This document shows positions 57,901 to 64,000 of a stretch of 64,000 bases of DNA, piece after piece (the stretch's first letter is position 1; every line of letters starts with the position of its first letter). The stretch is taken from positions 62,001 to 126,000 of the forward strand of contig CAAAJI010000019.1 of NCBI GenBank assembly GCA_900642245.1, written 5' to 3'. Origin of the DNA: Fragilaria radians (taxonomy: Eukaryota; Bacillariophyta; Fragilariophyceae; Fragilariales; Fragilariaceae). Below the pieces are notes generated by a model, which was not told the DNA's origin, did no database searches, and was given only the letters and a program-made list of their open reading frames with translations. The position numbers were made by a program, and so were the translations under genes.

Positions 57901-58906
57901 GAAACCTAGAACATCTACGGCACCAGCACCATGGGAAATTGGAGACAACAATGCTGAGGACAGTGATACTAGTGTGACACCCACAGATACAGTGAGCGAT
58001 TGGGGCGGAGTGTCTCCAGTTGCTAGTTTTGCAAGCTCGATTGGTGATGATGCTGAGAGAAAAATTATTCCAAAACGAGACGTCCAAGGCGACGAATGTG
58101 ACGACAATCAGAACGACGATAGAGCTCCAAGCATATCTCGCGGGAGTATAGAAGACCTAGCATTGAGTGGAAATTTGCTGACACAGGAAATGAAAACAAA
58201 GCTTCAGAAGCAGCTTGAACTCATTCTGCATGGCCTTGCTGCAAAACATGAGGATGTTGGGTACTGTCAAGGAATGGACTACATTGTTGCTCACCTACTT
58301 CGTGTACTGCAGGACACCGTGAAATGGAAAGCAGCAAAAGGGATGCTGCCGCCAATCCTTACAAAAGCCAAAAGCTATTGCGAGGATTCGGAGTCGAACA
58401 CTGAATGTTTATTGATAGAAGAAGCAGTCTTCAGAGTAATGGATTGTCTCTTCACAACATACAATTTGCGCCATATATTTTGGCCTGAACTGCGCTCGCT
58501 CAAAGTGTGTTGCCGTGTTTTCGAAAAACTTGTGCAACAAAAGCTACCTGTTCTCGCTGATCACTTCGAACATCACGAACTTAATGTAGGATTATTTGCG
58601 CTTGGTTGGTTTCAAACCCTATTCCTGTACCTTCCATCAATGCCAACTGCAACTGTCTGTCACATCTGGGACATTTGGCTTGTTGAAAGAAGTTATAAAA
58701 TATTTTTCCGTGTTGGCATTGCAATTCTATTCCTTAGCCAACCGATTTTGTTGAATCATGATTTAGAAGGGATGATGACCTACCTCAATACATTTCCAGA
58801 TGCAACATTATTGAATCCTGACATTTTAATTGCATGTGCGCTTCAGATAAAGGTGACGAATCGCATGCTAGAAGACCTGGAAGCTGGTGTTGGATCCAAT
58901 TCTTGA
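51974..58906 (+). CDS. Giant TBC/RabGAP-type protein, 2257 aa, three exons
   Basis: Predicted GTPase-activating protein for Rab GTPases in membrane traffic. Exons are 51974-53543, 53631-53702 and 53775-58906; both introns (87 and 72 bp, gtaagt...cag) are phase 1 and join LE-G|AC to DHPDDEL and FQ-G|GC to KKDEYQE in frame. The start is the ATG at 51974 (MTKLTEDDEAPSL); an upstream in-frame ATG at 51848 would add a hydrophobic leader. About 1500 residues are acidic, Ser-rich and probably disordered, with two polyproline stretches (about 760 and 810) followed by Lys-rich patches, and a DVDVDVDV run. Near 1760-1830 comes a helical F-box-like stretch. The TBC part has the Arg finger IKRDVTRAF (about 1858) and the Gln finger GYCQGMDYIVAHLL (about 2045), followed by typical TBC helices (FWPELRSLKVCCRVFEKLV). 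Both catalytic residues are present. Confidence 0.88.
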
Positions 58907-61257
58907 AACTTTTGATTTGTTTATTATGACTTAAAAGATGTGTGTAAGTAGATAATTTCTAAGCGTGAGAATGTCTGTGTGCTAATGACCTAGTAGCAAT
59001 ATAATCTATCAATGGAATTCTTATTTTGTGAGCCACAGCAATTATCTGGTTACTTGAATCTAGCATTGCTATTAAACTTGTTTTGAAGTCTGGTATGTGC
59101 CTTGCTTGTTTTGTTGAGTGTGTGAATTCTTATTTTGTGAGCCACAGCAATTATCTGGTTACATGAATCTAGCATTGCTATTGAACTTGTTTTTGAAGTG
59201 TGGTATGTGCTTTGCTTATTGAGTGTGCTACTATTACAATCCAGCAATCATGCCAGGAGATATCACGCAAAACATCTAACAAATATGTGCATTTCACAAG
59301 CAGGCTACACAAAAGATAGGGAGTGCATAGCCTTCCGTATCCCAACCATAAATTTTATAATGCTCAATGGTGTTGAACTATAGACAAAACAGCTTGCAAA
59401 GACAATCTTCATCACCTTATTTGGAAAACATCTGCCTATGTCATGCAGATTTAACAACTCATAAATTTAAAATATCATTAAATGATTACATAGTAACAAT
59501 ATCAAAAAAAATAAAGGCAATATCTACATGTACGCTCAAGCGATAGGAACGATTCGAAAAGGCATCAGGCACAAGTATTAGCAATAATTTGAAAATAGTA
59601 ATGTATGAGAAACACTCGAATTGGTAAACCTAGTTTTATGTGAAAAATGACCGCGGAGAAAATTCCGTAGTTTCATTGTCTTACTACACTTACGTGTATC
59701 AGATAATTTATGATATGCTTTTACAACCTTGTTGAAACAAATTCAGAGTAAACTATCTCTTAGATGCTTGCCTTGTGGACACATCCCCTCAATTTAGGAC
59801 CTACTCTTCACCTTATTCTAGAGTGTTATTTTCATGTTTTTCTCTATTGAATCTTCTGTTTGATACCACATCCCGGAATCTTGCTGCTTTATTTTGTCTG
59901 GGATTATGGCTTTATTTTTGGTTAAAATAAGTCTTTCTGAAAATTGCTTCTCAAAGCTTGGCCCCAGAAAGTTTTTAACAAACGGTTTGTTTAGAAAATA
60001 GATCACTTTGTAATCAAAACTCTACAATTGTCAGTGACAAGTGGTAGCAGTGAGATTAGAACATACAGGAATCTTCTGAGTTCCATAAGTTATCATTATC
60101 TCCCTTGAGATTGTTATACTTTAGTTTGGATCCATTGAGTCAGTCGTTGAGTTCAACCTCTGGCATCATACACTTAAAAGTGATCATATTGCTCATAAAG
60201 GCTTCTCATTTTTCTTTCAGTCCATTGGATCTGCAAGTGTCTTCCATTCATTACCATTGAAACATGCAATGTTGTACTTCCATCCTTTTTTTCTTTTACT
60301 TCACTTTGTTGAATACAGAAGAGATTTAGGCCAAAAAATACTTCTGAGAGTGATCTGAGCCTACAGAAGAACTATTCGATGCGACATTTGTACACGAGTC
60401 CTAACACAAAAGTTCAAATATTGTAGAGAAAAATGACCTCAACTGCTATTCGCCTATTTCCTGATACGTTGCTCTAAAGACACTAGGTCGAAATAAAATT
60501 TAGACATTTGCGATCAACCCTGAACGTCGCTGCAATTCATGACATTTCCAAATGTCATATGAACTATTGCTCCCCTATATTGGGAATATAACAGATATAA
60601 ATAATACCTGGGTTATTCTGCACAAAACAAGATTGAAGCAATCATTAAATCTATTGCTCCACTCTGGAAGAGCATTACGCAAGTTTATTGGCGTTGGCAA
60701 TTACTATCACGACAAGTGATTTTGCAGTAAGGATAACATATCCCCATTGCAAGGTCTGAATGGCTTGCAATCCATCCAAAGGGTTTGAATTGATCAAGGG
60801 AGATATTCTCTTTTCACGTCACGGAGGACAATTCCTTGTCATCTTCTTGTCGTCAAAGATATGCTTCACATTATGTGTAATGCCTTCTAGGACTGAAATA
60901 GCACTTTTGGCAAAGTTGTTATGATTCATGTATTCTGGATCACGTTGCACTCCAGCTCTGTACAAGATTCGTATAAATATTCCTAGGTCATGACGTCACA
61001 TTTGTCTCCTCATGTATTTATTCTAATTTCAGGACATTCACCTTTCAAGATAGTGATGTGCTAGGAATTTCATCTTGATTTAATTTTTGCATCTTGGAAG
61101 CATCCGCATTGTTAGCCTTCTTAGAAATGAATGAAGGTTTTTTTTCGATAGAAGGATTATAGCTGATGGATGTGAGAAATTTACTTATTCTCGTTTCAGA
61201 TTCACATTTAGGCAGAAAAATAGTACGATAGCATTACTGATGTTGAAATGGTAATGG
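58907..61257. other. 2.3-kb gene-poor region with tandem duplication
   Basis: No supported gene. Apart from the duplication listed separately, it is AT-rich with short frames only. Confidence 0.4.
59015..59232 (+). repeat. 109-bp tandem duplication
   Basis: Two copies, from 59015 and 59124, both starting 'gaattcttattttgtgagcc' and continuing 'acagcaattatctggttac', 'tgaatctagcattgctatt' and '(t)gtggtatgtgc(c/t)ttgctt'. A few substitutions and small indels separate them. Confidence 0.9.
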
Positions 61258-62360
61258 AAATTATGATCCAAGACGTGGTGGTGAAGACATTGAGGTAACG
61301 GATCAGGAGTTGATAGAACTAGAAATTAGAGACCTAGGATTAGACTATATCTCTAGGCGCGCCATTAGTGTGCAAAAGTATTACATGAGGAGATGCCTCT
61401 TCATGGGACCTAATACTATGGTGCAACAATTTGTAGAAAGGCTCAATGAGCTTAACCGCTACCTACTGTTCTTCCCTGAAGAATGTCCTACTCCTCTCAC
61501 TCAAGATGAAATCATTGAGATTTTTGATCACCCCAAGCCTCCAAACTGGTATGAGGCAAGGTTTTCAGCCAACATTGGCATTTTTGAAATGGATTACAAA
61601 TTGGTATTTCAAATTACATACGACTTGAGAATCTTTGCCGCACGAATGGACCAGCACCAACAGTAGCAGTAGATAATGACACTTCCATTACCAGTAGTGT
61701 GGGTATAGGTAGTACTAGAAAGAAACAGAAAACTAAAATGTGGTGTCACTACTGAGACAAAACAAACCACAACACGGCAGAATGTTGAGAAATTGCAAAG
61801 GCCAAACAGCACAAAAGGCCCAACATATGACCAATGCTGTTCCGGGAAAAAGGCCTTATCCTTTCTTTTCATGGAGATTAATGCCCTACTCTCAACTGAG
61901 ATTAATTTATCTAATAGTAGAGATGAAATGGAGGAGTATTTTTTTATTCCCCCTACTGTCAGTAGACCTAGTATAAAACTAGTTGAAAATTCTCATCCAA
62001 CTACTGAATTAGTGGTGAGCCTTAACGTCAATCATGAGGAACATGTGTTTAGAGCACTGCTGATATTGGTGCTAGTAGCAACATAATTCTTGAAGCTGAT
62101 ACCTCCAAGGATCATATCAAACATAATAAAGATAGTAAAACTATTTGGAGTGCAATAAGTGGTCAGTTTACAACTGAAAAAACTGGATTGGAAAGTTGTT
62201 CACTTCCAGAATTTAACCTCAAGAAACAAATTACTTGGAAGTTTCATGTTGATGACCAATCCATGGCATCGGACACAGATGAAATAATCATTGGCCGGGA
62301 TCTTCTCGGATAATTAGATATTATACTTAATTTCAATGATAAACTGTTACATGGGACCAG
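61258..62360 (+). mobile_element. Ty3/gypsy gag-protease remnant
   Basis: The gag part (61310-61666) reads VQKYYMRRCLFMGPNTMVQQ and FVERLNELNRYLLFFPEECP, then DEIIEIFDHPKPPNWYEARF, the capsid pattern of diatom gypsy elements. Near 61740-61800 a CCHC knuckle (C-H-Y then N-H-N-T-A-E-C) is broken by stops. A protease-like stretch follows: ELVVSLNVNHEEHVFRALL up to 62084, and after a phase change an IIIGRDLLG box near 62300. No reverse transcriptase remains in the window; the element seems cut off where the hAT-type element starts. Confidence 0.75.
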
Positions 62361-62371
62361 GCCTGGTTAAT

Positions 62372-62387
62372 TATGGATATATCCATA
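62372..62387. repeat. 16-bp perfect palindrome
   Basis: TATGGATATATCCATA, located about 200 bp before the hAT transposase start. It may be part of the element's end or promoter. Confidence 0.8.
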
Positions 62388-62587
62388 TTTAACACGCTTT
62401 TTCCATATCCCCCCAGCCACCCATTTTTGTCCATAATTAAAGGGGAAAATAATGCAATGAAAAAATGATTTTAAAGCAAAATAGGAATTAGAGTGCGGTG
62501 TTCGGATTACAAGTTGTTGCATTTCATCTAATTCAGCGGAGAGCGCGATTTGCTTGTTTTGTTGTGCCTTTGGCAAAGAGGAATTAG

Positions 62588-63871
62588 ATGTTAGGGATGT
62601 TCGCCTTAGGAAACGCAGCAAAATATACGGCTCCTTGGAGAATTGATAAAATGAAAAATCATAACAATTCCATGCACCCGACAAAGTGGGCAGAATATCA
62701 AAAGTGCACATCAGCAGATAAGAAAGCATATTTTGATACGGCATTGGCTGTGAATTCGGAAAAAACATATTTTGAACTTAATCAACGCAAAAGGAAAGAG
62801 ATTACCATTGAAAAAGATATTATTGAAGTCATTATTGAAGAAATACTATATTACTCTGATGATGAGGATCAGCAAAACATCCAAAATGATAAGGAAAAAG
62901 ATCTTATAGGATTTGAACCCATGACTACTGATGATGATGAAGTTGACTATTATCGGTCAATTATTTCTTCTTCTTTTCAGTACAAAGCTGTACTAAAATC
63001 TGTTGTAAATGGATTGTTATTCCAACAAACCGTGAAGATACTGGATGATTTTAGAACCTTGACAGGAATGTCAGGTAAATTCGGTAATATATCTCAACGC
63101 ATTGTAACAAAATATGAACGCATATATTGTGCCGAATCACTTCAAACTATTTCGGAAGCAATGCGACATTGCTGGGCTTTTGCAATTGCATTGAATGGTG
63201 ATAATAAATCTTCAGTCCCATATTTGGACTACAGACTACACTTTGTTTTAGGCCATAAGTTATTCAATATGCATTTGATTGCATGTCCAATGTACAAGTT
63301 GCAGACGGGAGAAAACATGTTTAATGTAATTAGCAAGATCTTATCCGCACTTTGCCCAAATTGGACAGAAAAGCTCATTGGTATCACACCCGATGGAGCG
63401 TCAAACATGACAGGATGTCATGCTGGATTGGCTACACGCATTGAGAGGGTGGCCAATGCAGGTTTTTTTCGCGTATGGTGTGCTGCCCATCAAATAGATT
63501 TGGTGGTCCAAGCAAGATTCAAATCAATGTTTAATGAACAATTTGTTCACGTCATCCAAGGTATTACAGGATATTTACGACGGCAAAAGAATTTGATGAC
63601 ATCAATGAAATCAACATGTCTGCGCTGCATTGACAGACAATGGCTATCATTGGGATGATTGTTAGGGTGGCGAATTGCTAAAAGACTTCCACTGCAGGCT
63701 TATTTTGAAGAAAGACAACCTCCACGTCGACCGCTGAATGAGTGGTGGATTGAAGTTTATGCGTTGGCTGAAGTTGTAAGCCTCATAAACATTACATTCA
63801 GAGAGCTTCAAGGTAATCAATTGCTATTGGATAAACAAAAAAACATCTTGAAAGACTGCAAGAAAATTTAA
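62588..63871 (+). pseudogene. hAT-type transposase with one in-frame stop, element runs off window
   Basis: The frame opens at 62588 (or the Met at 62651) and is continuous to 63871 except for TGA at 63656-63658, where family members usually have Trp (SLG-stop-LLGWRIAKRL). The N-terminus carries a possible BED-type finger (NHNNSMHPTKWAEYQKC). The core reads LIGITPDGASNMTGCHAGLA, RVWCAAHQIDLVVQARF and GYLRRQKNLMTSMKSTCLRC, the hAT RNase-H-like region with its GITxDGASNM and CAAHxxxL boxes. A stop at 63869 ends the frame, and related sequence may continue to the right edge (ILDVLKNY-like). The terminal repeats were not found; the right one is outside the window. Probably inactive, unless the stop is a sequence error. 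Confidence 0.82.
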
Positions 63872-64000
63872 TGAGAATTGGCATTGTCATTTTTGCGCAA
63901 CTTAGGTTCCAATTATATTCTTGATGTGCTGAAAAACTACAAGGATAGCTGTGAATTGGAATACAATGCTCTACTAGGTGGAAAATGTAACTTATTCTTG

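Noticed and set aside
57301..58107. 268-codon minus-strand frame
   Set aside because: Antisense to the TBC domain exon; long only because of the codon bias of the real gene.
62341..62400. hAT left terminal repeat starting at CAGGCCTGG
   Set aside because: The partner end lies outside the window, so neither the repeat nor the 8-bp duplication can be tested.

Overview
This is a stretch of a eukaryotic nuclear genome, most likely a diatom or close stramenopile relative (inference). The base composition is AT-rich. Genes sit on both strands, and their introns are few and short (70-207 bp). Several proteins start with a signal peptide followed at once by Phe, the bipartite plastid presequence of algae with secondary red plastids. 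The retroelements resemble the Copia and Gypsy lineages known from diatoms. There is one assembly gap (40395-40480). No tRNA, rRNA or CRISPR array was seen.

Layout. Positions 1-24 kb hold a fairly ordinary gene run: a DnaG-type primase cut by the left edge (-), an unknown 483-aa protein (+), a small membrane protein (+), a Mn/Fe superoxide dismutase (+), a CCR4/nocturnin-like EEP hydrolase (+), a GNAT acetyltransferase (-), a CDV3-like protein (-), a nucleoside diphosphate kinase (+), a phosphatidylinositol synthase-type enzyme (+), a MAP65/Ase1/PRC1 protein (-) and a small thylakoid-lumen-type protein (+). Positions 24.8-25.5 kb carry a 190-aa spliced protein with a basic nuclear-type stretch.

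Positions 27146-29908 are a complete Tc1/mariner-superfamily element. It has a TA duplication and perfect 27-bp inverted repeats. Its single decayed reading frame joins an OTU-like protease domain to a pogo/Tigger transposase. Next come a TYW3 + Trm5/TYW2 fusion (tRNA G37 / wybutosine chemistry), a 62-aa two-exon membrane protein and a USP-family deubiquitinase, all on the minus strand. A membrane-anchored LRR protein on the plus strand follows and runs towards the assembly gap.

Positions 42-47 kb are a degenerate Ty1/copia polyprotein (-). Positions 49.8-51.9 kb hold a broken pogo-like transposase and a reverse-strand ORF fragment, flanked by a direct repeat of what seems to be the next gene's promoter. 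That gene (51974-58906) encodes a 2257-aa TBC/RabGAP-type protein with three exons. Positions 59-64 kb are repeats, a Ty3/gypsy gag-protease remnant and a hAT transposase that runs off the right edge.

Functional themes. Several proteins look organelle-directed (primase, SOD, NDK, GNAT, EEP hydrolase, lumen protein), but each stands alone and no operon-like grouping is expected. Divergent pairs that may share promoters are primase/483-aa protein, CDV3-like/NDK and USP/LRR. Product names come from reading motifs by eye. No database search or splice prediction was run, so splice sites rest on GT-AG signals plus reading-frame and protein continuity.
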